Below are positions 12,577-24,371 of a stretch of 64,000 bases of DNA, piece by piece; the first letter of the stretch is position 1, and every line of letters begins with the position of its first letter. The position numbers and the translations under genes were made by a program. The stretch lies in NCBI RefSeq assembly GCF_000346465.2, contig NC_034016.1:9066027-9130026 (forward strand), written 5' to 3'. Source of the DNA: Prunus persica. Lineage: Eukaryota > Streptophyta > Magnoliopsida > Rosales > Rosaceae. The notes below the pieces were generated by a model, which was given only the letters and a program-made list of their open reading frames with translations, was not told the DNA's origin and searched no databases.

Positions 12577-14820
12577 CTAGTTTCCTAAGAGTTTCTTGCA
12601 ATCCGGACTTCTTGGTGAAGATCTCTTTTGGAGGAGCACTCCCTGGTGGATAGAAGCTTCTGCAATTTCCAAAGCTGGCCTAGAAGCTGAGACCGTATTC
12701 TGCACAAGGAAAGTTGTTTTGGTCTTGGTACCCAGTCCAGCCCCAAGCTTGATCTGCCTATCCCTCAAGACAACCAGCTGTTTCTGAAGTTCTTCAATAT
12801 GTTTCTCCAGCTTGTCAGCAGCAGTCCTGGTCTCCTTATAGTCTGCAACCATTAGGTCCAATTCTGCCTTCTGTTTTTGGTAATCAACCAGATTAGCTTC
12901 ATGAGTAGCCTTGCAGAACTTGGAGGCCTTGAAGGAGGGCCTGAGATCTTCATAGCGGTTGTGGAGATTAGCACATCTCTTGCCAAGCCTAGGTTGATTT
13001 CAAGGATGGGCATAGGAGCCATATTCTCTCTATACAGCAGGTCCTGATCCTTCATCAGCTGGTCAACAACTTCTTTGTTTTTATCCAAGTCCAGCTCAGT
13101 GGATTGCCAGATCTTCACTCTATCCACTGCCTTGGATTTTGCCTTGCTAGGAGCGGAGCTGAGCATCTCAAGCTTGTCCAACTGAGCATCCAAATCCATG
13201 GCTTCAAACTCTGCCAACTATAGATCAGCAAAGGAGGCCGTGGTAGATGAACCTGGGAGAGAATGGATAGGCATCCACAAAAGTAACTCAAGTCAGTTTC
13301 AAGCAGAGCCCGAATAAGAAAAGAAAAGAAGGACTAAGGCACAACAATATTTACAGCCACAATGGGTGGTTTGAGAGGACTGGTCACCACGGTCAAAATC
13401 TCGGCAGTTCTATCCTCCTCCACCTAAAAAATAGGATGCTCAAGGTTAGAAAGATAGAGATGAAAAGGACTGTGGAAACCAAACAAAATTAAGAAAGAAT
13501 GGAAGCTACCTCAGGTGCTGAAGCAGCAGCAGAGTGTTCTGCCTCCACCTTATCAAAGAGAGGCAGTTCTGAAGTGGTGGGCTCTGTCCCTTGAGCTTCT
13601 TGCTATTTTTTAGCCAGCTCAATGCTCTCTACTATTACTTTAGCAGCAATTTCCTCCTGCAAAAAGATAGAACTCAAATCAAAAGGAATGCAATACAAAA
13701 GTCCAAACTATGCCAAAAAATGAAGGGAATCCCTGCTATAAACTCACTTCTTCTTCTTCTCCTCCTTCTTTTACCTTCTCCTTGTCCACTTTGGAAACCT
13801 CTTTCTCCTGTTCTACGGCTTCAAAAGCCTCTCGCAGCTCTTCATCAGTCTCGGTGGTTTCAGTGGGAACCGCTGCAGGCTTTTCTGCTATTTCAGATTT
13901 ACTAACAGCCCTCTTTCTCAGTCTTTTTGCCTTCGAGGTAGGGGGAGAACTTTCAACTGTACAAAGAAAGAAAGTCAAAAATAAGGACAGAACTGATCAA
14001 AAAGGAAATTTACAGAATTAAAGATACCAAAATTTTACCTGGAGATTCAGGCTGGGCAACACTGTCCTAAGCCTGAGTAGTCTCTTTTCTTTTGTTTTTT
14101 CTGACAGGGGTTGCCTCAACAATTGGTTATGCGAGAGTCTCATGATCATCCTCCTCATCACCAAAGGGGAGCTCCAGGTCTCCAGCAGCAATGACAGATG
14201 TAACTGCACAAAAAAGGAAGGGGTCAACAGACAATCCAACAAGAAACACATATGAGGGCAAAATTCAGAAACTAACCAATCACCTCCCTAGATTGAGCAA
14301 CTTGTCCTCCAAGGTTGTTTGTCATGGAAGGATCTACAGAAAGCAGGCAGAACATTTCAGAATTACCAGGATAGGATGAGGTAAATCTCAAGCAGAACAG
14401 AAGTAAAAAAGGGGCAGAACTGGAGACTTTACCTTCAATTACTTGAGCATTTATGCCTTTCACAAGTTGCGCAATAAACTTCTTGGCATCTGATTCTCCC
14501 AAAATAGTGCCAGCATCCCAGGTGTTAAACAACACTTTCACAGCAGTGCTTGCGTCCGTCAGGCCAGAAAACCTAGCCTTCCACCAAGCGTCAAAATCGA
14601 CAGAACTACAGGAATTAGGCTCCCATGATGGATAGAAAAGCATCCACACTGTTGTTAATTTTGTTAACTGAACATCTGCAGTCCTTGTCCACATCCAGGT
14701 CATTTGAATCCCTTCAGGAAGTAGCCGATCGCAGCTTCTGTATGACTTGAGAGGAATTAGCTGAGGATAGCCAAGTTGCCTGGCACCGAAATTGGGATGA
14801 TATACTTTTGCCTCCACCAA
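12577..14820 (-). pseudogene. Antisense spliced extra gene (aORF) of the Tat element, plant mobile domain-like N-terminus
   Basis: On the minus strand a chain of open blocks is joined by intron-like gaps with GT and AG ends: 14820-14433, 14333-14277, 14203-14039, 13956-13748, 13656-13510, 13423-13355 and about 13252-12577. The first block reads FGARQLGYPQLIP and later FDAWWKARFSGL, which resembles the C-terminal part of plant mobile domain (aminotransferase-like) proteins. The following blocks are acidic and lysine-rich, and the last block is a probable coiled coil (KLEKHIEELQKQLVVLRDRQ at about 12780). There are in-frame stops at about 14115, 14060, 13605 and 13210, and a frameshift near 12950. 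Antisense extra ORFs downstream of pol are known in Tat elements. The start is probably lost together with the 5' part of the 3' LTR. Its function is unknown; exon borders are my inference. Confidence 0.65.
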
Positions 14821-14911
14821 ATGGCATGTCCCTGGGCAACATTACACTCAGGAACTTCTTACACTTAGCATTACACTCACCAAATGGCATGTGCCTGGGC
14901 AGCATTGCCCT
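14821..14911. repeat. Short imperfect duplication at the deletion junction before the 3' LTR
   Basis: CACCAAATGGCATG followed by TCCCTGGGCAACATT (about 14816-14845) recurs as CACCAAATGGCATGTGCCTGGGCAGCATT (14878-14907). The 3' LTR lacks its first ~500 bases right after this, so the repeat marks the edge of a deletion. Confidence 0.6.
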
Positions 14912-16090
14912 TTGAACTCTTACAAAAAGCAGTTAAAGGTCAAAAAGGGATTAGGTTTTCTTTTAAAAAGAGCAAAGAAGTGATCACCATAAAGAACTAA
15001 CTGTTGATAGGTTTCTCTGCCAGAATAGATAAAAATCCCCTTTTCCTTAACATTTAAAATAAAAGATCATGCCTCTAGGAAATCTGGCGCCCATTATTAA
15101 AAGATTAGAAGTCCTACTCCAACAATTTCCTATAAATATGAGAGGATGTGAACAGATCAAGGACAACCAAAAAATCAATCAAAAACAAAAACTCAAAATG
15201 ATCACTTAATCTCAAAATCCTTCAAAACACTGAAGCAACCAAAAGCTCATTGAGCCACAAAAAACAAGTTAGCTATAATCCAGAATCTCTAACTTTAGTT
15301 AAGTTTCAGAGAAATATTCATTCAAAGCGAGATTTCTCTCGTTACAAATTTGATTCAGCATAAGCCAAATCAAGCAGAGTTCAGGTTTTCCAAATATGAA
15401 AACCTCAACAAATTTATGGAGAGCTCTAATAAAGCAGAATAGATACTACAGTGCAGTTCCAGCTCAGTAATCAACAAATCCAGCCACTTTTGCCCCTTCC
15501 AGACTGAAGAGATTCCAATTCTGCCCATTCAAAGAGTCTTCCAGGGCTTAAAATAGATTAAAGCTCTGCCAAACTCGAACGTTGGTACCGATTTACAGCT
15601 GAAACTGGACAGCTAAAGGTGTTGATAGTCCAATCCAGCACAGACACATCCAATCCAGCCCGGATCAAAAGTAGCTATCTAGGAAAAAATTGAAGTCCAA
15701 TGCTCTTTTTGTCTTTTTTAGAGTTGGTCTTTTCCTTTCTGAGTCTTGTGAAAGGTAGTTATGCCTGAAACAGTTTGTTTTCTTATCATTTATTCTGGCC
15801 AGAACTACCAGTTTTGTACTATGAAAAATTGTGAAGTCCTTACCAGTATGAGGCAAAAAAAAGAACTTACTTGGGAGATATTCCTCACCCAAACTCATAA
15901 TCGCTTGTTTAGGAATCAGTAACTTGGGGCGCAAGTTATCCCTTTTTAGAGTAGTCTGTTAGGGTTTTTATTACTAGCAGTGGCACACTCATACACAAAA
16001 GAAAGTTGACTTGTTGACCAGTAAATGGTTTTCAAGACAATGGGGAACTTTATCCTACCATCACAAGAACGAATATAAAACGGGTGAACA
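14912..16090 (+). repeat. 3' LTR of the Tat element, lacking its first ~500 bases
   Basis: Aligns with 381-1558 of the 5' LTR with scattered substitutions and ends in the same GGTGAACA. The part equivalent to the start of the 5' LTR, and the polypurine tract expected in front, are absent. Confidence 0.85.
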
Positions 16091-17040
16091 AGATGGAAGT
16101 GTGGTTGGTCCGACTAGACAACACGTGATCAGTCTCGAGGCTCAGGAATTTTTTCCGAGCTCTGAAATTTTTTTCTCAAAGCAAAACAGCCTCGTGTAGT
16201 CTTTCTATCTGAAACTAGAATGATTATGCAACAAATGGAAGTGGTATGAAGACAACAAGGAGTGAATGGTTCTTATGGGAGCAAATAATCCGGTTTCCAA
16301 TCACAAGGCGCCATGTGGACAAGAAAAATATCTCGTAGCTCAATTAATTGAGCCTATTTATTTGAAAAATTAATTGATACTAAAAATAGGGATATTATCT
16401 TCATTTAAAAGATAATATCACCAATTTAGGATATTATTCTATTTGGGAGATATCATCATCAATTAGTGATTTGATCTCAATCAAATCCCTAATTGATTCA
16501 ATCTCTACAATTTGGGAAAAGAATATTTTCCTTCCAAATAAGAAGATATTCTTTGAAAACCCCTAGATGTCTAGAGCCCTATAATTACATGGCTACATTC
16601 AACACACAAGGTGATTAAAAATTCCTCTCAAAATCCTAACCACCTGAAACACCTATCTCTTTCTCATAGCCGATGGCATCCCTAGCCATCGGCTCCTCCC
16701 AAATTCATCTCTCCCACACGGCTAAGTGCAACCACACACTGCTCCGGTCACCTAGTTCTCCCCATAGAGAAAACTCCATACCTTTTTTTAGCTATTGTTT
16801 CTCAAGGGTTCAATCAAACTAACTTAGGCATCGGAGGGCCTTTGGCCAACACCCCTCGGGTGTGGTCTTTTACTCCTGTCTGATTTTACAAGAACTGAGG
16901 AAGAGAGAGAAGGAAGTTAAAAGGGCAAATATTCTCCTCTGAAATAATTGAACAAACAGTAGTTTTAGTATGAGTCGTGTACACTTCGGTAGAGGTCTCG
17001 CTTTGTTATGGCAACATGGGGTGATAGTTACTATGGGGTC
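16091..17040. mobile_element. LTR fragment of another retrotransposon
   Basis: The stretch 16640-16900 contains the block GGCATCGGAGGGCCTTTGGC and CAACACCCCTCGGGTGTGG, which I know as a recurrent segment of plant gypsy LTRs near the transcript start, preceded by a C-rich leader with CCGATGGC / GCCATCGGCTCC. Ends and target duplication were not found. The AT-rich part 16300-16560 is probably the U3 side. Confidence 0.45.
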
Positions 17041-17950
17041 TTTTTCTTTAGGCCATATACGCTTTTATTGATGGAGTAGAGAGCATTAAGTTTCATTTTA
17101 CATGCTTTTATGGTCATCCTAGTACCCAACAAATGAAACATTCGTGGGAGATTTTACGCTGTCTTGCGTAGGGGCAATGGGGCCTTGGATTGTGAAGGCT
17201 CATGAGTATTGTGGTCGGCGCTTTGGACCCATGTCACAAATGCGGGATTTTGGTGATTCGTTGGCGGCTTGTGGTCTCACTAATTTAAATTTTACAAGTT
17301 TCAAGTTTACTTGGTCAAATCGTTGGAGCTGGGACAAGAATGTGAAAACAAGGCAGGATAGAATGGTGATGAATCATGAGATGTTGTTGGCATTCCTCAA
17401 TATGCTTATCCATCATCTGAATTCAATTGTTTCATACCACCTTCCTCTATTGCTTTAATTTGGTTCTAATTCGGGAGGAAAGAGGAATCGTCGGTTTATG
17501 TTTGAAAAGATGAAGACCATAGTAGAGGGGTACCAAGATGTGATTGCTAAAGCCTGGGAGGGAGATGGGCGGTCGGTGATAGATTAGGTCATGTCAGCTC
17601 TCTTTACAAAAGTGGAATAGCTATAAGATAGGTAATATCCCTAAAAAAACTTCGAGTCCTACAAAGCAAGCAGCATGTCGCCGCCAATGGGAGTTAACTA
17701 GAGAACTGGATACTTTATTAGAAATTAAATAGATGCTTTAGCAACAGAAGTCTCGTGTTACATAATTTTTTCATCAGTTTGCAAAAGAGCAGGGGAGGCA
17801 GAATAGAATACTTAGTATTTTTTTTATTTTTTTTTATGCTCAGAATCAATGGTGTACGTCTAAGGAGGAAGTTGGGACAATTTTTTGTGATTATTTCAAA
17901 GAATTATTCTTGACTAATGGTTCACATGACATAGATGAGATATTGGAGAT
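17041..17950 (+). pseudogene. L1-type LINE fragment (endonuclease region)
   Basis: Reads in pieces as the apurinic endonuclease of plant L1 elements: FHFTCFYGHPST near 17090, then in the open frame 17144-17458 MRDFGDSLAACGLTNLNF and FKFTWSNRW followed by TRQDRMV. After 17460 the frame is broken by many stops. No RT part and no poly-A tail remain. It is a 5'- and 3'-truncated relic. Confidence 0.65.
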
Positions 17951-17952
17951 GG

Positions 17953-18627
17953 TGACAGGACCGCCCTGAATTCCATGGAATCAGTGACAAATCCTGTGGT
18001 TTTTCTGACATCAATCTAATGCGGGGCCCACTTACTAACAACATAGCCTCTTTTCCAAATCAAGAAAAAGAGGGACGAGACTTTCTGCTGAAATTTCGGA
18101 CGAGACTTTCTGCCGAAATTTCGGCAATCTCCTCTGAAAAATGGACTTTTTCCAAATTTTTAACCTGTCAAAATACAGTAAAATAGTCCCAACAGCAGCA
18201 AGCACAATGTAATAGCACACCATTTACATGATAGGTCTTCGACCTTATATTCAACCCTAACATGGGCGATAACAGAGCAATTCTAAAGGAATCCAGTTTA
18301 CAAATGAAAATAAAGTTCAACATAATAGAAACACGTAAAGGATTGTCCTACAGAAGCTTGGGGCTCCGAAGTTCAAGACTTGATTCGGCCGCTCAACTCA
18401 GCTCAAATTATTGCCTGGGGAAGCAAAACAGAAAACTTGTGAGTGGACAAAAAAAGCACTGCCATTGGTTTCTCTCAAGGTTCCTGCGCCATGTTTTTAC
18501 ACAAGTACTTGCAATTGCAAACCACTTGGAATGGCAGGATTCCAATCCAACAATAAAAAACAAGATGCAAAGGGGACACCAAGATTTTAGTTAACAGTAT
18601 GTGGACATCTGAATTAAAGAAAAATTA
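17953..18627. mobile_element. Probable LTR fragment
   Basis: Starts TGACAGGACCGCCCTGAATTCC, an LTR-like opening that interrupts the LINE relic, and contains a two-unit 25-base tandem (ACGAGACTTTCTGC then YGAAATTTCGG, 18074-18123). An open frame at 18262-18594 has no recognisable domain. The right end is uncertain, and the call rests on its look and position only. Confidence 0.3.
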
Positions 18628-18636
18628 TATATATAT
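18628..18636 (+). repeat. 9-bp target-site duplication of the Mutator-like element, left
   Basis: TATATATAT; the right copy at 36118-36126 is TATATGTAT (8 of 9 identical). Both are AT-only, so chance similarity is possible, but the length and place fit a Mutator-like element. Confidence 0.6.
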
Positions 18637-19113
18637 GGGTTAATGACAGTTTAGTACCCTCTAGTTACACCCTTAAGACATGTTAGTCCCTATCTTCTCA
18701 ATTTTTACAAGTACATACCCTGGTCTTTTAAATTTATTGCAATGTGGTTCCACCATTAGGGATTCCATCAAACCTACTGTTAGTTGCCTACGTGGCATTT
18801 ATGGGTCCCACATTTATTAGTATTATTTAGGTGTAATAAAATGTTCTTCAACTAAAAAGTCTGGAAAAAGAAAACCTATCAACCTCAAGCAGTCACCCCT
18901 TCCCTGATGCCATTGCCTAGATTCATCCCAAAAACCCAACTCAGAGCAGAGATGCCATGGCAGGACCACCAAGAACCACCCAACCATCTCCATATTGCCA
19001 ATCTCCCTCAGCCATAATCCGTTTCTCGGATCTCCAACAGCCCCACCCCATTATCAACCACCCAATCTGCGGCTCTACCTCACTCTTTCCCTTGTAACCC
19101 TCTAATACCTCTA

Positions 19114-19987
19114 GACCTCATCATTTGCCTCGCGGGCTTATGGGCCGATGGGGGCCCGCCTAGCCCATCAAAAAAAAGCCCGGCCCGACCCGTTATGGGC
19201 TTTGAGATGGCCTGGCCCGGCCACAAAAGCCCACATACATATATAATTATGTATAAATAAAAGTTTAGGTTTAGGATTATATCACTTAAATCACATATAT
19301 AATTTGTTTCATTTCATTTACTTTTCTTTACTCATTCCTAGTTTATAATTGGATGATTGGCACATTAATTTGTGTCAATTATTAATTTTTATATATATAT
19401 GAGATGAACAACATATCACGTCATCAAATATAATCATATCACGAAACATAATCGTACCACCAAATATAATCATGCTTTTCTTGAACACATCACCAAATAT
19501 TTGCATATTTATTCATACCATCCTTTAAAAAAATATTTTTTTTTTATACTTATTATTTTTTAAAATTATTTCTTAAAACGTATTACGATATAATTATGTA
19601 ATAACCACAAAAATAATACTTAGTTTTATTATTTTTGTGGAAAATCTTATAAGTTGTGACTTTATTGGGTGTTTTATGAATTTGGTTTGATGTGAAAATA
19701 TTTGGAATTAAGTGAGTTTAATCTCAAATTTGGACTAAAATGCCCTTATGATTAAGTTTATGATTTTTTTTAATGAAGTAGGGCCCGTTTAGGCCCAGCC
19801 CGTTGGGCTTAGCCCGGCCCGGTCCGATGGGCTTTCTTAAGCCCGGCTCATGGGTCGGGCTTGGGCTTTGAATTTGCTAAAAAAACCCTGCCCAATATTT
19901 TCTCTCTCCTCTTTAAAGCCCGGCCTGGCCCAGCCCAAGACCATTAAATTTGGGCCGGGCTAGCCCGGCCCATTGATGAGCCCCAAG
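19114..19987. mobile_element. Non-autonomous hAT-like element, GC-rich subterminal repeats
   Basis: Both ends are packed with GGGCCGGGC / GCCCGGCCC motifs in opposite orientation (19135-19225 and 19790-19980), while the middle is AT-rich. This is the typical look of a plant hAT family with clustered subterminal binding motifs. The flanks TACCTCTA (19106-19113) and TACCTCTT (19988-19995) agree at 7 of 8 bases, fitting an 8-bp duplication, although the terminal repeats are weak. Confidence 0.6.
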
Positions 19988-20370
19988 TACCTCTTACCCA
20001 GCTCACCCAACAAGCCACCACCACAACAACCCCTACCCAGCAACCACCGCCTAGCCACCACAAAAAAATTTCTACAGACACCTAAAAAAACACCTCAACA
20101 GACCCACCATCAATTTCTATGGATTTAATCATCAATTACACTAGAAACCAATAGCACCAGACCCACCAACAATTTCCATAGATGCAAATAGCGTTCAAAT
20201 TTTTTTCTTTCAATTTGTTGGTTTTTGAATGTATAGAGACAGAGAGGGGGGTAGAGAAAAAGGTGTTTTGTGGTCGCGGGTAAAGCTCGGGTCTGGGTTG
20301 CGGCTAGGGGTAGGGGTATGGTCTGGTTTGTGACTAAGGCTGGGGGTGGTCTAGGTTGTTGTTGAAAAAG

Positions 20371-20540
20371 ACCTCAAACACATCAGCGATGCCCTCTGCA
20401 AGTACGTCGACGAAGACCTTGTAATCTCCGGCGCAGGAAGGGCTACTTCACCATTGGGATCTACGGTTCTTACGTTGCCCTCCACCACATCCAAATGGTC
20501 ACCGCATTCAAGGGATGGTGGGAAGGTGGAGAGTTGAGGG
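20371..20540 (+). pseudogene. Possible captured gene fragment in the Mutator-like element
   Basis: A GC-richer, codon-like stretch reads DLKHISDALCKYVDEDLVIS in one frame and then, after a one-base shift near 20430, GYFTIGIYGSYVALHHIQMV. Both halves look like real protein, unlike the surrounding sequence. I do not recognise the parent gene. Mutator-like elements that carry host gene pieces (Pack-MULEs) are well known in plants. Confidence 0.4.
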
Positions 20541-20703
20541 TTCTTTTATTTAATTTGACAAAATACAACAACAAAAAACGACAAAGCAACCCAATAATTA
20601 AATATTCATGCCAATTCCATGTCGATGAAGAGGAGAATCTGGTGGGTATGATGGGGGAGAGAAAAATAAGAGACGAGGTTGGTGGGCTTGATAAGGGAGA
20701 AAG

Positions 20704-21111
20704 TGTTGGTGAAACAAGAATCAGTATTACACTAATAATTTAATATTACAATTAAATAAAACAATATATAAAATCAAGAAATTAAACAATGCAGTAAAAT
20801 AAAAACTGACTGGTTTTTTAGATAGAGGCTTGCAGATTGCAATGTCCTTGAAACATAATTTTGCCCCTACTCAGTACTTATAGCTTTGCAGGCGTTTGCT
20901 CCACCAGGATACAACTATCTAAAATCAAAGTTCTAGCACTAGGGCTTTGATTTTTGGCAAAATCAGTGTGTTTCTCTCAGGCTATGAACAGGAAGATGAC
21001 TTTGAAATGATATCTACGTTTTTTTTTATATATATTGAATAGAACCAGGGCTCCTGTTTCTATAGAGGGCTACAAGTAACATATAACGGCAAAACGCTAT
21101 CAGACAAACTT
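20704..21111 (-). repeat. 3' LTR of the copia element, downstream (R/U5) half
   Basis: Aligns in the same orientation with 31048-31465 of the 5' LTR, base after base, until AGACAAACTT. Alignment then stops at the inversion breakpoint. The missing upstream half is found reversed at 24372-24693. Confidence 0.85.
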
Positions 21112-21668
21112 GAGTTTGAAAAATGAGATGAGATAGTAGAATGAGTAATGTGAGACTGAGAGATGAGAGACTGAGCGATGAGAGACTGAAAGATGAGAGG
21201 GAGGTGCTAACCAGGCGATGAAGAAGAGGCGCCCTGATGATGCTACGGCGCCAAGGCGATGTGAGGCTGAGGTGACGTCGATGGTGTGAGGCTAAGGAGA
21301 CATCTAAGAGGCAAATGAGATGAGAGATAGATGAGGCACGACTAAATTAGGATGAACTCGATCGACCTAGACTAAATTATGAAGGGCAAAGATATGCTAT
21401 GCAAATGTGCACAGAACATAAAATCAAACCAATAGAAATAAGTCATGTATATTATAATTATTAAATTAAATATGATTTAATATATTCGGTTCGGTCGGGT
21501 TAACCGATGGTTTTTAAAATCAAGAATTGAGCGCTGAACCATGAACACTGGTTAAGTCCAATTCATGTGTCGTTGACCAAAAAGAAAAGGAAAAAACCAA
21601 ACCAAACCGGACTGACAGGTTCGGTTATGCTGATTTGGCTTGTTTTCATTCCCAAATGCCCAGCTCTA
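21112..21668 (+). mobile_element. One end of the split hAT element (in the inverted block)
   Basis: Ends with TGCCCAGCTCTA at 21668, the reverse complement of a hAT-like terminus TAGAGCTGGGCA, followed directly by the 8-bp target copy GTTTGGAT. Subterminal GGTTCGGT and AACCAAACC motifs (21487-21620) match those at the other hAT end near 28150-28310. A GA-rich degenerate repeat (GATGAGAGACTGA) lies at 21128-21200. The rest of this hAT element is at 24694-28320. Confidence 0.7.
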
Positions 21669-23760
21669 GTTTGGATATACACCAAATGGATGTAAAAACT
21701 GCTTTTCTGAATGAAGAATTAGAAGAAGAAATATACATGGAACAATCTGAGGGGTTTGTTATTCAAGGACAAGAAATGAAGGTGTGTAAGCTTGGGAAGT
21801 CATTATATGGACTTAAATAAGCACCAAAACAATGGCATGAAAAGTTTGATCATACAATGTTGACACATGGTTTCAAAATCAATGGGTGTGATAAATGTGT
21901 CTACATTAAAAGCAATGGTAACACTTGTGTCATTGTGTGCTTGTATATTGATGACATGTTGATATTGGGAACAAGTAAGGATGTAATCAATAATACTAAG
22001 GCAATGTTAAACTCAAGTTTTGACATGAATGACTTAGGTCAGGTAGATGTCATACTTGGAATTCAAATTAAAAGAAACAATGATGGTTATATCCTTACAC
22101 AATCTCATTATGTCGAAAAGATCCTAGGAAAATTTGGACATTTTGACAATAAACCTGCTGCAACTCCATTTGATGCCAACTGTAAATTAAAAAAATATAT
22201 TGGTGATGCCATTTCACAATTGGAATATTCCCAAGTGATTGGCAGTCTAATGTATGTGATGAACTCTACTAGGCCTGACATAGCTTACTCGATAAGTAGG
22301 CTTAGTAGATATACAAGCAATCCAGGATATGAGCATTGGGATGCTTTGATAATGGTGTTAAGATACTTAAAGAACACTATGAGTTATAGATTGCATTATA
22401 CAAGATATCCACCTGTGTTAGAAGGATACAGTGATGCAAATTGGATTTCTCACAATACAAAAACCAAGTCAACTAGTGGATATGTTTTCACATGAGGAAG
22501 TGCAGCAGCGTCTTGGAAATCCTCTAAACAGACGTGTATAGCATGTTCAACAATGGAATCAAAGTTTGTAGCCTTGAATAAAGCAGCTGAAGAACCTGAA
22601 TGGCTTAGAAACTTCCTTGAGGATATTCCATTATGGTCCAAGCCTGTGACTGCCATTTGCATATATTGTGATAGTATGGCTACCCCAACAAGATCAAAAA
22701 ACAATGCCTATAATGGCAAGTAGGGGTGGGCACGGTACGGTATTGAGCTCGTACCACTACCGATACCAGAAATTAAAATCGGTATGGTACGGTATGGGAT
22801 TATCGTTTGCCAAAGTTGGTAGCGTACCGTGCCAAATTGGTATCGGTATGGTATCGGTACCATTTCGGTACCAAAATGACACAACTAAAAAATTCAAGAC
22901 ATAATGAATAAGACAATAAAAATAGCTACTAAATTTTATAATTCATTCATATGATATGCCCTGAGAATCCAACGCTTCAGACTGAAGCTTGAAGACAAAA
23001 CACAAATTTTTTCATCATAATGTTGGCTACCCAGATTAAATTACAACATTTTCTTATATGTGCAAGACATTAATTATGGGGGGAAAAAAACTCAACTCAA
23101 TTGCAGAAATGGGGAAAACAAAAATTGAGGAAATGAAATTTACATTAATTAAGCCATGAAAATGAACTTACAGATATGATTATCCGAGAAAATTTGATAG
23201 AAGATGCAAAAAGAAAATTACAATTCATAGACATTGATCAAAGAAAGTAAACAACAGCTACCCAAATCCCCAACAGCCTCAAGAAATTCTTCTTTTTTAT
23301 CTGCACAAATTTGCAAAACGAGACTTTGGAAAATCTCATTCCTTCCTTAACAGTTCATCACAACAACTATATGTTTCTATTTGAACATGTTTATATTTCG
23401 GTACGGTACGGTATTGACCGGTACCAAATACTTGATACCGCTACCATACCATACTCTATTGGTACGGTACGGTATGGTACCGATTATCTCCACATCCCAA
23501 ATGAAACGGTATGAAATCGATATGGTATGATATGTTAGTGTACGGTTTCGGTATTTCAGTTTTAGATGCCCACCCCTAAAGGCAAGTCTAGGCATATAAG
23601 GCGAAGACATAATACGATTAGAAGGTTGCTCTCAAATGGAGTCATATACATTGAATATGTAAAGTCAATGGAAAATATAGCAGATCCTTTGTCAGAAGGT
23701 CTACCAAGAGAGCAAACAATGTATGCATCGAGAGGAATGGGTCTAAAGCCAATTCAATGA
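21669..23760 (+). pseudogene. Copia RT (second half) and RNase H, in the inverted block
   Basis: Starts within RT at MDVKTAFLNEELEEEIYMEQ and carries the palm motif LYIDDMLIL, the RT end [16 protein letters not shown], and RNase H motifs [10 protein letters not shown] and IADPLSEGL. Stops at about 21818 (Gln codon turned into TAA) and 22493 plus a MITE at 22721-23578 break it. The frame before the MITE continues correctly after it, ending at 23760. The first half of the same RT lies on the opposite strand, ending at 28321. Confidence 0.85.
22721..23578. mobile_element. Non-autonomous hAT-like element (GGTACGGTA-rich) inside RNase H
   Basis: Ends TAGGGGTGGGCA and TGCCCACCCCTA are perfect 12-bp inverted repeats. 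The flanks ATGGCAAG (22713-22720) and AAGGCAAG (23579-23586) agree at 7 of 8 bases. Subterminal regions are built from GGTACGGTAT motifs. Removing it restores the RNase H frame. There is no coding sequence. Confidence 0.85.
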
Positions 23761-24371
23761 ATCAAACAGGGCCGAAACCTAACCTAGTTGATTGGAGATC
23801 CCATGGTCTAGGTTCAATAGGCAAACTAGTTGGGGATGATTCAAAGTATTGAACACACAAAATGCTCATTTCTATGATACGTGTGTGTTGTCTGATGATG
23901 ATTGAGGGTATACTTATGCATTTAATGACATTAATATCTTGTTATCAAGAGGAATATGACAGACTATTCTTCATTAATGTCACATGTATTGGAGTAAATG
24001 TGGCGTCGCATTTTTGAGAGTTGATATGGCTAAAACTCTCTAAAACTCCTAGGAAAACAGGGATTTGTTCCGGACCAAAATGAACACAAACGTATGAATT
24101 GAGGTATGTCAGATTTGATATATGTGAGATATATTGTATCGATTTACTAATAGGGGTGAACAGTTCAAGTTCATTATATCCACTACGTCACCTAGTAGAC
24201 TCGATATATTTTCACTAGGGTAAGTTCAAGTCCAAAAGACACTTCTCATAATGCATATCATTTCTACTATCTCTCAGGTGATCTAAGCATCATTTGCATT
24301 TAAATTTCCATTCAAATGTGGGGTATGTTAGGTGATTAAATACAAATTTCAACTCAAATGTGGGGTATTCT
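23761..24371 (+). other. Copia region between pol end and 3' LTR
   Basis: Non-coding and AT-rich. TCAAATGTGGGGTAT occurs twice (about 24313 and 24353) just before the LTR start; the purine-rich GTGGGG next to the LTR may be the polypurine tract. Confidence 0.4.

Larger units (their letters stand above)
1..16090 (+). mobile_element. Ty3/gypsy Tat-lineage LTR retrotransposon, decayed, with nested insert
   Basis: Two direct repeats bracket the unit: 381-1558 and 14912-16090 align along their whole length and both end in the same GGTGAACA. Between them lie a primer binding site, gag, protease, RT, RNase H and integrase in gypsy order on the plus strand, then a gene on the opposite strand. An extra antisense gene downstream of integrase is typical of the Tat lineage. 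The window starts inside the 5' LTR; comparison with the related solo LTR at 54252 suggests that roughly 120 bases are missing. Every coding part has stops and frameshifts, so this copy is dead. The left target duplication lies outside the window. Confidence 0.85.

Noticed and set aside
18262..18594. 110-codon open frame
   Set aside because: Lies in an LTR-like fragment, no recognisable domain, composition like its surroundings.
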